From an uncultured Lachnospiraceae bacterium (GTDB taxonomy: Bacteria > Bacillota > Clostridia > Lachnospirales > Lachnospiraceae), in NCBI GenBank assembly GCA_910577165.1, contig CAJTLX010000002.1:89529-153528 (forward strand): a DNA stretch of 64,000 nucleotides, read 5' to 3'. Position 1 is the first letter of the stretch, and each line of letters starts with the position of its first letter. The translations under genes and the position numbers were made by a program. Of this stretch, positions 33,236 to 41,428 are shown one piece after another. Under the pieces are notes generated by a model. The model saw nothing but the letters and a program-made list of their open reading frames with translations. It was not told the DNA's origin and did no database searches.

Positions 33236-34345
33236 TTATTTGAGCCATTTTCTCGCCTCATAATACTGTTTCCAGAGTCCGCCTTCCTTGCCGCTCTTAT
33301 CCCGGATAACCGTATTAAAATATCCTTTTATCTTGTCGAGATCATCCTTGTTTTCCTTGGAAACCGCCCCTACAAGATTCTGAACAAGACAATCCACATC
33401 CATATGCCCGTCCCCGTAATAATAACCGGTCAGCATGGTCTGGTAGTAGACGGAAACCGCTTCAGCCGTACTCATCACCGCCGCAGGCTTATCAATCCGG
33501 TGTCCGTAAGAAGAAATACCCTCCCGCAGCTCATGGTAGGTGGAGGCAAGCAATTCTGCCACATCCTCGTCCGCATCCATCTTTACACCGCCCTCCCCCG
33601 CAAGCTTTGTGACCTCATTTAAGATAATCTGCTTTTCCAGCGCGACTTCACGCACTGGCATTACTGTCTCAAAATTAAAACGCCTCTTTAGCGCGCTACT
33701 CATCTCATTTACACCCTTATCCCGCGTATTTGCTGTGCCAATCACATTAAAGCCTGGACGCGCGAACAAAAAGCCATCATCGCCAAGCTCCGGCACATTG
33801 AGTACCTTATCACTTAGGACGCTGATCAAGCTGTCCTGGATTTCCGCCGGAGTTCTTGTAATTTCCTCAAAGCGTGTCAAAATTCCCTTTTCCATCCCGA
33901 CATAGAGCGGAGCGGGCACCAACGCCTCACGACTCGGTCCTTTTGCAAGTAAGAGCGCGTAATTCCACGAATATTTAATCATATCCTCGGTGGTTCCCGC
34001 CGTCCCCTGAATGGTGTTTGTGCTGACCCCACTGATCGCCGCGGAGAGAAGTTCGGAGAGCATGGTTTTTGCTGTTCCCGGCTCCCCGACAAGCATCAGA
34101 CCACGGTTACCCGCCAGCGTGACAATACAACGCTCCACTAACGCGTTGTTGCCAAAATATTTTTTTTCAATATGGTATTCTTTCCCTTCATATTGTACTG
34201 GCTGTGTGCTGCCCAAAATAAAAGTGCGCACCGCCGTCGGCGACATACGCCAATTTTCCGGTCTGCGCCCGGTATCAATATTTCGAAGAACTTCAAGTTC
34301 TTCCTTATACCGAACCTCAACCGGCGGTTTAATACTTTCCTGCAT
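33236..34345 (-). CDS. MoxR-type AAA+ ATPase
   Basis: The 369-aa AAA+ protein has Walker A VGEPGTAKTML (about 127-137), Walker B GILTRFEEITRTP, sensor 1 NVIGTANTRDKG and the arginine region SALKRRFNFET, the pattern of MoxR ATPases. MoxR proteins are chaperone-like and normally partner with VWA-domain proteins, yet no VWA gene is next to it. Here it follows tldE by 84 bp and precedes the nucleoside phosphorylase by 21 bp. An AGGACGGG ribosome site precedes the ATG. A role in maturing or remodelling a substrate of TldD/E is conceivable but unproven. Confidence 0.82.
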   Translation of the reverse strand: MQESIKPPVEVRYKEELEVLRNIDTGRRPENWRMSPTAVRTFILGSTQPVQYEGKEYHIEKKYFGNNALVERCIVTLAGNRGLMLVGEPGTAKTMLSELLSAAISGVSTNTIQGTAGTTEDMIKYSWNYALLLAKGPSREALVPAPLYVGMEKGILTRFEEITRTPAEIQDSLISVLSDKVLNVPELGDDGFLFARPGFNVIGTANTRDKGVNEMSSALKRRFNFETVMPVREVALEKQIILNEVTKLAGEGGVKMDADEDVAELLASTYHELREGISSYGHRIDKPAAVMSTAEAVSVYYQTMLTGYYYGDGHMDVDCLVQNLVGAVSKENKDDLDKIKGYFNTVIRDKSGKEGGLWKQYYEARKWLK

Positions 34346-34429
34346 GATTCCCGTCCTTTCTGCTTCTCTAAATATCTGCTCCGGCTTTCCCTCTGTTAAA
34401 ATTCCTTCACCGCTTTAATTTTAAAAATA

Positions 34430-35641
34430 TCAGGTATGCCCCAATTTCATCCGCACAAGAATCTGCTTGTCATTAAATACCGGGTTGTCGCTACCCACAC
34501 CGATAAAATCCCTGCCAAACATATCAAACATATTGCTGACCAGCGTAAATTCCGGCAGTCTGCCAAGGAATTTCTCGCCATCACAAAGATACGCCATCTG
34601 CACGGGCATCACATACTCGCCCTTCTCGTTAAACCCGCCGCCACTGTAGCGAACTGGCACAATGGAGAGCCTCTTATCAAGCAGCTCTTTTACCGTTTTT
34701 TCACTGCGGGTAATCCGGAAATTCACATTCCCATTTGACGGGATATCCGCATAATTTCTCCACGCGCTCCCCGTATGTTCCACACCGTATTTTTGGGCAA
34801 TCCTCTTATCCGAATACCCCCTAAGTACCACACCGTTTTCAATATAGGCAAGCTTGTCGCCAGGAAGGACAACCCCCTCGCCGTCAAAGAAATTGTTATG
34901 CCAGCATTCCGCATCCGTCACATCATGACAGAGCGTAAATTTGTCGGAAAAAACCTTCTCCCCAATTTTTCCCGATAAAAGAGAAGTGCCAAGAGAGAGT
35001 TTCTCCGCATCCAGACTTTCCGAAAGTTTTCCAAGAAAACCATAATATTGTATCTGAACAATAATTTCCTCCGGAAGTTCTGCTTCTCTTTCAAAATTTG
35101 AGAGATAATTGTCCGCCATCGCGTAAAGTTTATCCACATCAAAATTTCTTAGTCCGATACCAAACCAGCCGTCACTAATATCCTTGCTGTCCTTGTGCTT
35201 AAAGGAAAAATCCGCGTGTACCGAGCAGTCTTTTTGTGAATAATTTAATCCCCGCTCATTTTGCTGTCCAGACTCTGTTTTTCTCTGTCTGACATTTCCA
35301 TTTAACCGGAAATCCGGATATTTGGAATGGAGATGAGAAAGTGCCTCCTCTGCCAAATCAAAAATTTCCTTGTCTGTAAGCTCCCTCTCCGTCTTGTCGC
35401 GATGCCTTTCCCCGGTTTCTAACTCAAACGGATATGGTCTTTTAAGTTCCAGATTTTTCCTGGCTCTCGCATATCCCTCCTCGTCCGACATCTCTCCCTC
35501 CTGGTAATGTACACCCAGAAGACCGTCCTCCCCCACACGGAAAGAGTAAGTACTTAAATTACTTTTATCAAATGAAATAATCTTATTCTCTTCAATATTT
35601 ACCTGGGAATTCGTATTGATCGATATAAATTTTTCCTTCAT
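34430..35641 (-). CDS. tldE: TldE/PmbA-family subunit of the TldD/E metalloprotease
   Basis: The 403-aa protein has the TldD/PmbA N-terminal pattern (LSTYSFRVGEDGLLGVHYQE, EEGYARARKNLELK) and a C-terminal beta domain with DIPSNGNVNFRITRS and the final FIGVGSDNPVF. The HExxxH zinc motif is absent, as expected for the non-catalytic TldE partner. TldD/E is a cytosolic heterodimeric protease that trims unfolded peptides and matures some RiPPs and antitoxins. It starts 22 bp downstream of tldD. Sequence similarity to E. coli PmbA is distant, so the name rests on pairing with tldD as well as on length. Confidence 0.78.
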   Translation of the reverse strand: MKEKFISINTNSQVNIEENKIISFDKSNLSTYSFRVGEDGLLGVHYQEGEMSDEEGYARARKNLELKRPYPFELETGERHRDKTERELTDKEIFDLAEEALSHLHSKYPDFRLNGNVRQRKTESGQQNERGLNYSQKDCSVHADFSFKHKDSKDISDGWFGIGLRNFDVDKLYAMADNYLSNFEREAELPEEIIVQIQYYGFLGKLSESLDAEKLSLGTSLLSGKIGEKVFSDKFTLCHDVTDAECWHNNFFDGEGVVLPGDKLAYIENGVVLRGYSDKRIAQKYGVEHTGSAWRNYADIPSNGNVNFRITRSEKTVKELLDKRLSIVPVRYSGGGFNEKGEYVMPVQMAYLCDGEKFLGRLPEFTLVSNMFDMFGRDFIGVGSDNPVFNDKQILVRMKLGHT

Positions 35642-35663
35642 TACCTAACCTCCATAACCTATA

Positions 35664-37001
35664 CTAATTTACCGTCAATTTCTTTACTCTTATTGTCGGT
35701 CCGCCCGCTGAAACCGGCGCGCTCTGCCCGTTTTTCCCGCAAGTGTAGGTATCGAACAAAATAAAATCATTCCCGACCGCATCAATATCAAACAGGGTTT
35801 TAAACACATTTCCGGTAATTACATTGGCGCGGACGGGCTCACAGAGCTTGCCTTTGCGGATGCGGTAACAGAGATTCGGCTGCATCGTAAATGTGGCGGA
35901 ACCCGTGCCGTAATTGACTCCGTACACATAGATACCATCCTCCACTCCGCTGATAATCTCCTCCGGTGTATCTTCCCCTTTTTTTAGATAAGTATTGGTC
36001 ATTCTGACCATCGGAGAAAAGTAATAGTCCTGCGCACGGGCATTTCCCGTAATCTCTTCGTTCAAAACGGAGGCGGATTTCGCATCGTGCAGTCTGCCAG
36101 TTAAAACGCCATCTTTGATTAGCCAGGTTTCTTTTGCCGGATTGCCCTCATCGTCAAACGGCGTATACCCATTATTTTCCATATCTCCGCTGTCGCAGAT
36201 GGATACTTTTTCATTTCCAACCTTTTTGCCTATCACCCACTCATCCTGCAAAGTCTTATCGTTAAGCATAAAATCCGACTCGCTCTTATGCCCGAAACTC
36301 TCATGGGTAAACATCGCTGTGACGAGAGGTGCTAAGATACAGGTGTAATCCCCCGCCTCCACATCGACCGCATTCCTCGCATAATCAAGATAGCGGTCAC
36401 GCTCCGCGATAATCTCATCCTCCCTGTTTTTTAATGCATCAAATTTAAGCTCCTGATAATATTTTCCCGCACTTGTCGTCACCCCGTGCACGACAAAATC
36501 GAAATAAACACTTAGATAGCAACGCTGCATATCCTGACGGATCACCGCTCCCTTACTGGAATAATATTCTTTGATCTTATGGTTGCTTCCACAGCTTGCA
36601 TAATAAGTTTTCATCTCCTCAATCGAAGGATCGACACAGGCGGCAATATAATGATCTACGAGTTTATCCCTCTCGCTATTTGTAATTTTCCGGACATCAT
36701 TCTCCCCCTCATATTTCAGGATATCCGCTTTTGCATCGCCAAAATTTTTAATGATAGGATCGTTGTAGATCTCCTTGTTCGGCTTGGCAAGAGAGGCGAG
36801 ATTATCGATCTCTGCCTGGATTTTATCGAGATCATTTGTCACACTCGTGTACCACATCTCCCCATCGTAAACCCGGATTCTCGCACCAACTACCGCTGCT
36901 TTTCCATTTCCTTCCACTTCCCCGTTTTTTACAAAATAATAGTTGTTTTCCGTCTTCTCAATTCGAACTTCGGTAAAAAGATCGTCTGGAAATTTGTACA
37001 T
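35664..37001 (-). CDS. tldD: TldD metalloprotease, catalytic subunit
   Basis: The 445-aa protein carries the zinc-binding HExxxH motif as HESFGHKSE (His233, Glu234, His238) after LAPLVTAMFT. It also has ERDRYLDYARNAVDVEAGDY, the cysteine ligand region ICDSGD, GYTPFDDEGNPAKETWLIKDG, and the GGPTIRVKKL ending typical of TldD. With TldE it forms a chamber protease that degrades unfolded peptides or removes RiPP leaders. It is the first gene of a minus-strand train with tldE, moxR, a nucleoside phosphorylase, a helicase and a transglutaminase-like gene. GGAGG precedes the ATG, and repeat A2 occupies its upstream region. Confidence 0.88.
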   Translation of the reverse strand: MYKFPDDLFTEVRIEKTENNYYFVKNGEVEGNGKAAVVGARIRVYDGEMWYTSVTNDLDKIQAEIDNLASLAKPNKEIYNDPIIKNFGDAKADILKYEGENDVRKITNSERDKLVDHYIAACVDPSIEEMKTYYASCGSNHKIKEYYSSKGAVIRQDMQRCYLSVYFDFVVHGVTTSAGKYYQELKFDALKNREDEIIAERDRYLDYARNAVDVEAGDYTCILAPLVTAMFTHESFGHKSESDFMLNDKTLQDEWVIGKKVGNEKVSICDSGDMENNGYTPFDDEGNPAKETWLIKDGVLTGRLHDAKSASVLNEEITGNARAQDYYFSPMVRMTNTYLKKGEDTPEEIISGVEDGIYVYGVNYGTGSATFTMQPNLCYRIRKGKLCEPVRANVITGNVFKTLFDIDAVGNDFILFDTYTCGKNGQSAPVSAGGPTIRVKKLTVN

Positions 37002-37055
37002 TTGCTACCTCCTACTTTTTTTGAAAATTGATAATATCCATGCCAAAAAACCATC

Positions 37056-37224
37056 CTCCCTTCGGTCGAATGCGAATCAGCGCAGGTATAATATCTGTCG
37101 ATATTATACCATATTCTCCGAACATGGTGCCTCCGGCGGATGCGCATGATTCGCAGAAGAAATTATTCTCCCTTCGGTCGAATGCGAATCAGCGCAGGTA
37201 TAATATCTGTCGATATTATACCAT
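37056..37224. repeat. Intergenic repeat family A, copy A2 (tandem)
   Basis: Two identical 57-bp blocks (37056-37112 and 37168-37224) lie 112 bp apart. Each ends in a perfect stem TATAATATC/GATATTATA. Between them are ACCAT/ATGGT with TTCTCCGAA, CCTCCGGCGG, and the arm TGCGCATGATTCGCA that pairs with TGCGAATCAGCGCA of the second block. It fills most of the space between tldD and the divergent methyltransferase gene. Confidence 0.75.
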
Positions 37225-37260
37225 AATTTTTTCCTTCTCTCAATAGATTTCTCCATCAAT

Positions 37261-37358
37261 TTTATCCACGGCTTTTTAAATTTTCCCTACTTTTATCCAC
37301 GATATATCCACATAAAAAAATGCCTGGATACTTCGTTTTATGGTGATAAGGAAATATT
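37261..37358. other. Cluster of DnaA-box-like 9-mers
   Basis: TTATCCACG (37262-37270), TTATCCACG (37293-37301), ATATCCACA (37304-37312) and ATATTCACA near 37348 each differ from TTATNCACA by one base and share orientation. The spacing is not regular. They could be DnaA sites near the tldD/methyltransferase promoters or chance matches in AT-rich DNA. Otherwise this roughly 250-bp gap shows nothing apart from the promoter at 37409. Confidence 0.3.
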
Positions 37359-37408
37359 CACAACAACTTATGATCAACGCTGACAAACTGAAGGCTCTAC
37401 AATGACGG

Positions 37409-37437
37409 TTGACCGCTGCTTGGCTTTGTGCTATACT
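37409..37437 (+). promoter_or_regulatory. Promoter of the methyltransferase gene
   Basis: TTGACC (37409-37414) and TATACT (37432-37437) with an exact 17-base spacer; GGAGG follows before the ATG at 37480. Confidence 0.65.
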
Positions 37438-37479
37438 TTAGGTGGGTTAATCTGACAAATCAGGATTTGTGGAGGCAAT

Positions 37480-37917
37480 ATGAAAAAGACGGATATTTTT
37501 GTCAATATGTTTGCTTCGGATATCGAAAACAAAGATATTCTTGAAGTTGCTTGTGGAACAGCAGATTTTTCTATTTCAGCGATACGAATTGCAAATAGTG
37601 TTTCCTGTATCGACCTTGACGATAACAGGCTGAATAATCTTGCTGAACAGAATAATGTAACCTTTCAAATCATGGATGCTGCTAAAATGTCTTATCCAGA
37701 TAATACGTTTGACGTGGTAGTTATATATAATTCTTTTTTTCATATCCACACCCAATGGAATGAAATAGAAAAAGAATGTAAACGAGTTTTGAAAAGCAAA
37801 GGGACGATCTATGTTGTCGGAACATGGAAATTGGATACAAACTTGATGGTAGAAATTTTTGGTGATAATGCTTTCTGGCAAGATGATTTTCTGGTTGTCA
37901 AAATAGTAAACATATAA
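37480..37917 (+). CDS. Small class I SAM-dependent methyltransferase
   Basis: The 145-aa protein has motif I ILEVACGTADFSISA (about 20-34), the acidic SAM-ribose residues in VSCIDLDDNRL, the motif IMDAAKMSYPDNTFDVVVI and a YNSFFHIHTQWNEIEKECKRVLKSKGTIYVVG segment. It covers the SAM-binding half of a Methyltransf_11 fold but little of the usual C-terminal cap, so it is either a naturally small member or slightly truncated. The substrate is unknown. GGAGG lies 5 bases before the ATG. The next gene begins 53 bp later on the same strand. Confidence 0.75.
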   Translation: MKKTDIFVNMFASDIENKDILEVACGTADFSISAIRIANSVSCIDLDDNRLNNLAEQNNVTFQIMDAAKMSYPDNTFDVVVIYNSFFHIHTQWNEIEKECKRVLKSKGTIYVVGTWKLDTNLMVEIFGDNAFWQDDFLVVKIVNI

Positions 37918-37970
37918 TTTGTGTCTAACCGCAGGGAAAATAATTTTTACGAGGGGAGAGTTCAGGCAAT

Positions 37971-38693
37971 ATGCGCAAATTTTGGAGTTATATTTCAAAC
38001 GGAAAATACTTTGTTGGCTGTACCGGAGAAACGGTCTATATATATGATGCAAACGGGGGAGAACTGGCAAGATTTAAGGATATAAAATATGCTTACCATC
38101 CGATCTTTTCCCCGGAGGGCAATACTTTGCTTGTAAAATCTACCGGTGCATATTTTGCAGTCTATTCGCTCGACACTTTAAGTCTGAAACATAAAATCCG
38201 CTATTCAAATGTAGATGGTAGTCAGGATGACGGTTACACGTTCTCTCTGGATGGTGCCCACTTTTACAATATAGAGCGTCAAAATAATTCCTGCAATTCT
38301 GCCATCTCCGTCTATGATACCTCGAATTTTTCACGCATCAATATATATCTGGCAGAGGATGAGGATATAAATCCGGATTTTATCGAATATGACAAGACGG
38401 GAAATCTTTTTGTCCTTGGTTTTTGCCGTGGGGAAAATGGCGTTTTTTGCCACGGATTTATCGCAAAATTTTCCGAAGCACAGGGACTTACCGATACATA
38501 TAAACTCTCATATGATGACTACCGGTTTTATCACAATTTTAAAAATCTGGAGCGAAGCGGATTTACGGATAAAGCGAAACAATGGTCGGGATTTTTTTAT
38601 GACGGGGTGGATATGACAGGAATGGAAAATCAAAAATATCCGCTCTTTGAATTGTGGGAAAAGTGTAAAGCGAATCAAAATAAAGAGATTTAA
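37971..38693 (+). CDS. Beta-propeller-like protein, 240 aa
   Basis: Repeated four-strand units of the WD40/YVTN kind are visible: YISNGKYFVGCTGETVYIYD, then YHPIFSPEGNTLLVKSTG followed by YFAVYSLDTLSL, then DGYTFSLDGAHFYNIER with SAISVYDTSNFS. No signal peptide or membrane segment is seen. At 240 residues it would hold about four or five blades, fewer than a closed seven-blade propeller, so it may be an open or dimerising form. It is followed at 73 bp by a membrane protein and then a Sel1-repeat protein, suggesting a three-gene interaction module of unknown purpose. GAGGGGAG lies 12 bases before the ATG. Confidence 0.6.
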   Translation: MRKFWSYISNGKYFVGCTGETVYIYDANGGELARFKDIKYAYHPIFSPEGNTLLVKSTGAYFAVYSLDTLSLKHKIRYSNVDGSQDDGYTFSLDGAHFYNIERQNNSCNSAISVYDTSNFSRINIYLAEDEDINPDFIEYDKTGNLFVLGFCRGENGVFCHGFIAKFSEAQGLTDTYKLSYDDYRFYHNFKNLERSGFTDKAKQWSGFFYDGVDMTGMENQKYPLFELWEKCKANQNKEI

Positions 38694-38766
38694 GATACCT
38701 GTAAATGAATAAAAAAGAAAATAATCTTCTAATAGATTCTGTATGAAAATTTTGGAGGAAAATATT

Positions 38767-39651
38767 ATGACACAGGAAAAGAAAAAAAATTCATTTTTTT
38801 TGCATTGGCCCTGGAATGTAATTGTCTACATTGTTTTAGCCGTTGCTCTAAGACTTTTTGCCATCCCAGTTATTCTGGTGATTATGGGAATTCAGAAAAA
38901 AAACAATCCACACGGAGTGGAGGAGGGATACTGTCTATCCCGCACAAGAAAACGACTGCCCGAATTTTTAATCGCACTGCTGCTCTTGTTTGTAAGCGTG
39001 GCATTGGGCGCGCTTTTCTTCTACGAGATCCGCCAGCCGAAAGATGACTGGGAAATGATGGATTATGTGACGTTGATTATCGCGGGCGGCGGAGCACTCC
39101 TTGTGGGACTTGGTGCGATCTATGAGGGTGTTGTTTCCGTGCGGGATTCATTTTTCCCCGCAAAGAGCAGCCTTGCAAAATCTATTCGAAATCAACTTCC
39201 CCACCCCGAAGAAGCACCGCCAGTTACGGAATTATTTGCCATGGTGGACAATGATCTAAAGGAGAATGGGGAGTGGTTTGATACCATCTGCATTGGAAAA
39301 GAGTGGGTGCTTGGCGATTCAGCCAGTCGTATTGACCGCATCCGCGCTATTTTTACTGTGGATAAATTTCACCAGCACCGTACTCAGACAGGGATAAAGA
39401 CAAACCGCACCCTGCAGCTTGTGCTGGTGGACGATTGCTTTCAAGCGGCGATCACCACATTTCGCAGACCAAAAGAATTGCAGGCAGCGGCGGACTGCCT
39501 TTCTTTCCGGGTACCGAGCGCGTTTAGAGGAATCAACGGCGATTACACAAATTTCCTTTTAAAGGACGAGGTGGAACGCGAGACATTTGAGAGGGAATTT
39601 CAGCGAAAAGAAGCTCTGCGCGCATCAAAAAGAACAATGAGAAATCAATAG
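38767..39651 (+). CDS. Membrane protein with cytosolic domain, unknown function
   Basis: The 294-aa protein has four membrane helices in the first half (about 15-37, 63-85, 98-120 and a weaker one between) and a soluble C-terminal domain of about 170 residues (SSLAKSIRNQLPHPEEAPPV to FEREFQRKEALR) with alternating strands such as WFDTICIGKEWVLGD and NRTLQLVLVDDCFQAA. I chose the ATG at 38767 because GGAGG lies 8 bases upstream; an in-frame ATG at 38743 lacks a ribosome site. It lies 17 bp before the Sel1-repeat gene, so the two are likely co-translated. No family is recognised. Confidence 0.6.
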   Translation: MTQEKKKNSFFLHWPWNVIVYIVLAVALRLFAIPVILVIMGIQKKNNPHGVEEGYCLSRTRKRLPEFLIALLLLFVSVALGALFFYEIRQPKDDWEMMDYVTLIIAGGGALLVGLGAIYEGVVSVRDSFFPAKSSLAKSIRNQLPHPEEAPPVTELFAMVDNDLKENGEWFDTICIGKEWVLGDSASRIDRIRAIFTVDKFHQHRTQTGIKTNRTLQLVLVDDCFQAAITTFRRPKELQAAADCLSFRVPSAFRGINGDYTNFLLKDEVERETFEREFQRKEALRASKRTMRNQ

Positions 39652-39668
39652 GAGGGGAATTAAAAATT

Positions 39669-40904
39669 ATGGGAAGAACATTGAGTGGTGAAGTCAAACA
39701 GGCACTTAACGATATTTATTATAATGAGCGTGTCAGAAAGGGCAAGGAGGCACTTGCTCTGCTGCAAAAGACTTCCGATGCGGGGGATGGTGATGCCTCC
39801 TGTGTCCTGGCCAGATGTTATTGCGGCCGCCAGTATGTATGGATTGGACATCAGTTTCCGGAAGACGATAATCTCGCAACTAAATATCTGCACAGATCGG
39901 TGGAACAGGGCAGCGCGCTGGGTGTGTTGGTCGCTATGCGATGCGGGGAGCTCACTCCCGATCTAGAAGATAAAATGCCTTTTTCCAGTTTGCAGGAAGC
40001 ATTTGATGCCGCAGTGGAATTAGCTGATACGGGGGATGCATTTTGTCAATACGTGGTTGCCAACACTTATTTTTGGTGGGATTTTGTGGAGATTCAAGGC
40101 AAGGATGAAAATTCTTTCCCAAATCAGAAAGCATATAAGGCATATTTAAAGGAAAATATTTCCAAATGCGAAGATTTATTTTGGAAGGCACTTAAGGGCG
40201 GAATGTATCTTGCTGCGGGCAATTTGGAACGCTATTACACAAAGGGGGATGCGGATATCATCGCGCCCCAGCCACAGAAAGCACTGGATTTATGGCGGAT
40301 TGGCGCGGAATACGGTCATCCACTCCACCAGGCGATCTATGCGGATGACCTTTCCAAACTCGGCTTACATACAGACGCGCTGCGCTGGTACAAGCTTGCA
40401 GCGGAAGGCGGTCATCCGGGGGCATGGAGCGATGTGGGGCGATACTATTTTAAAGGGGAAATAGTGGAGAAGGATGAAGCATATGCCGCACAATGTTTTG
40501 AGAAGGATCTTCCCTTTGGCACAATGCGGGCGTATGCGTATCTGGGATGGCAGTCCTTTTATGGCAGGGGCGTACCTCAAGACTATAACAGAGCGTTTGA
40601 ACTTCTCTCCTACGCTTACCAACAAGGCAACACTGGCAATTTTTATCTGCTTGGCAAATCCTATTTTTCAGGGCTTGGGACAAGTAAAGATTACAAAAAG
40701 GCGAGGGAATTTCTCGAAAAGGTAGACCCAGCAGACAGTGATACCCTCTATATGTTGGGATATATTTATGGCAGGGGATTGGGCGTTACAGAAGATATTC
40801 AAAAAGCAGTTACCCTCCTTAAAAAGGCCACAAAAAGTCCGGAGGCAAAGGAGGAACTTTTACATTATAAAAAATCATTGTTTGGGAAATGGAGCCGGAG
40901 GTGA
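39669..40904 (+). CDS. Sel1-like repeat protein
   Basis: The 411-aa protein consists of Sel1-type helical repeats. The clearest are in the C-terminal half: ALRWYKLAAEGGHPGAWSDV, YAYLGWQSFYGRGVPQDYNR, FYLLGKSYFSGLGTSKDYKK and LYMLGYIYGRGLGVTEDIQK, each with the A-x-x-x-L-G-x-x-Y and G-x-G-V-x-x-D-x-x-K-A marks. Earlier repeats are diverged. Such scaffolds hold protein complexes together and are common in signalling or secretion. No signal peptide is present, so it is cytosolic here. GGAGGGG precedes the ATG. It ends the propeller/membrane/Sel1 unit just before the tyrS promoter. Confidence 0.85.
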   Translation: MGRTLSGEVKQALNDIYYNERVRKGKEALALLQKTSDAGDGDASCVLARCYCGRQYVWIGHQFPEDDNLATKYLHRSVEQGSALGVLVAMRCGELTPDLEDKMPFSSLQEAFDAAVELADTGDAFCQYVVANTYFWWDFVEIQGKDENSFPNQKAYKAYLKENISKCEDLFWKALKGGMYLAAGNLERYYTKGDADIIAPQPQKALDLWRIGAEYGHPLHQAIYADDLSKLGLHTDALRWYKLAAEGGHPGAWSDVGRYYFKGEIVEKDEAYAAQCFEKDLPFGTMRAYAYLGWQSFYGRGVPQDYNRAFELLSYAYQQGNTGNFYLLGKSYFSGLGTSKDYKKAREFLEKVDPADSDTLYMLGYIYGRGLGVTEDIQKAVTLLKKATKSPEAKEELLHYKKSLFGKWSRR

Positions 40905-40920
40905 AAATTTAAAATTTTTC

Positions 40921-40949
40921 TTGACAAACTATTTTTATCGCGTTATACT
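40921..40949 (+). promoter_or_regulatory. Promoter of the T-box/tyrS transcript
   Basis: Perfect TTGACA (40921-40926) and TATACT (40944-40949) with a 17-base spacer; transcription would start near 40956. Confidence 0.8.
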
Positions 40950-40979
40950 GGTTTCCAACATAGTTTCATAAGTAAATTG

Positions 40980-41296
40980 CTATGAGAAGAAGAAGTAGGG
41001 ATCATGAAGCTTCACAGAAAGCAGCCGGCAGATGAGAGGCGCGAAGACAAAGATTCTGAATACATCTTTGAGCATCGCACCGAACAAAATTTTTTTTCAA
41101 GTAGGCTGCGACGGTTCCTGTGCCCGTTAGCGCGCTAGAGTATCACCGGAGATCGCACCGGTTCGGTCTGGCCAGCGGACTGGAATTTTTAGCGATTTTC
41201 TGAGTACTTAAAGAGGTTAGCTGTGTGAGCAGTCAATAAATTGAGGTGGTAACGCGAAATTTTCGCCCTCTGCATTTTTGCAGGGGGCTTTTTTTA
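40980..41296 (+). ncRNA. Tyrosine-specific T-box leader
   Basis: The leader carries the conserved T-box TGAGGTGGTAACGCG (41242-41256) followed at once by an intrinsic terminator. In stem I the sequence CTGAATACATC offers a tyrosine specifier codon TAC at 41061-41063. Uncharged tRNA-Tyr would pair with the specifier and, through its acceptor end, with GGTGG, favouring the antiterminator and tyrS expression. The gene just downstream is tyrosyl-tRNA synthetase, which agrees with the specifier. Confidence 0.92.
41265..41296 (+). terminator. T-box regulated terminator
   Basis: Stem GCCCTCTGC/GCAGGGGGC (41265-41273 with 41280-41288) with a loop ATTTTT, followed by seven T residues. Confidence 0.9.
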
Positions 41297-41428
41297 TGCG
41301 CACGGACGCGGAGAGGAATTATGTCGCTAAAGCGGCACATGGAGCGCGAAGGGAAACTATGTTACAAAAATAACCAAATAAAAACAAAATATAAATTGCT
41401 GTTAAGACCAGCAGAAGGTGAGGATTAT

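Noticed and set aside
37085..37112. TATAAT inside family A stems as promoter -10 elements
   Set aside because: No -35 hexamer at 16-18 bases on either strand, and in copy A1 the same position reads TACAAT within a compensated stem. The bases are explained by pairing.
37056..37224. Family A tandem blocks as a small CRISPR array
   Set aside because: Only two repeat units, the spacing is itself conserved between loci, the intervening DNA is not unique, and there are no cas genes.
37480..37917. Methyltransferase as a truncated pseudogene
   Set aside because: It has a good promoter, a strong ribosome site and all SAM-binding motifs. A small intact enzyme is at least as likely.
41246..41428. N-terminal extension of tyrS
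   Set aside because: It would run through the T-box terminator. The ribosome site and family length support the ATG at 41429.
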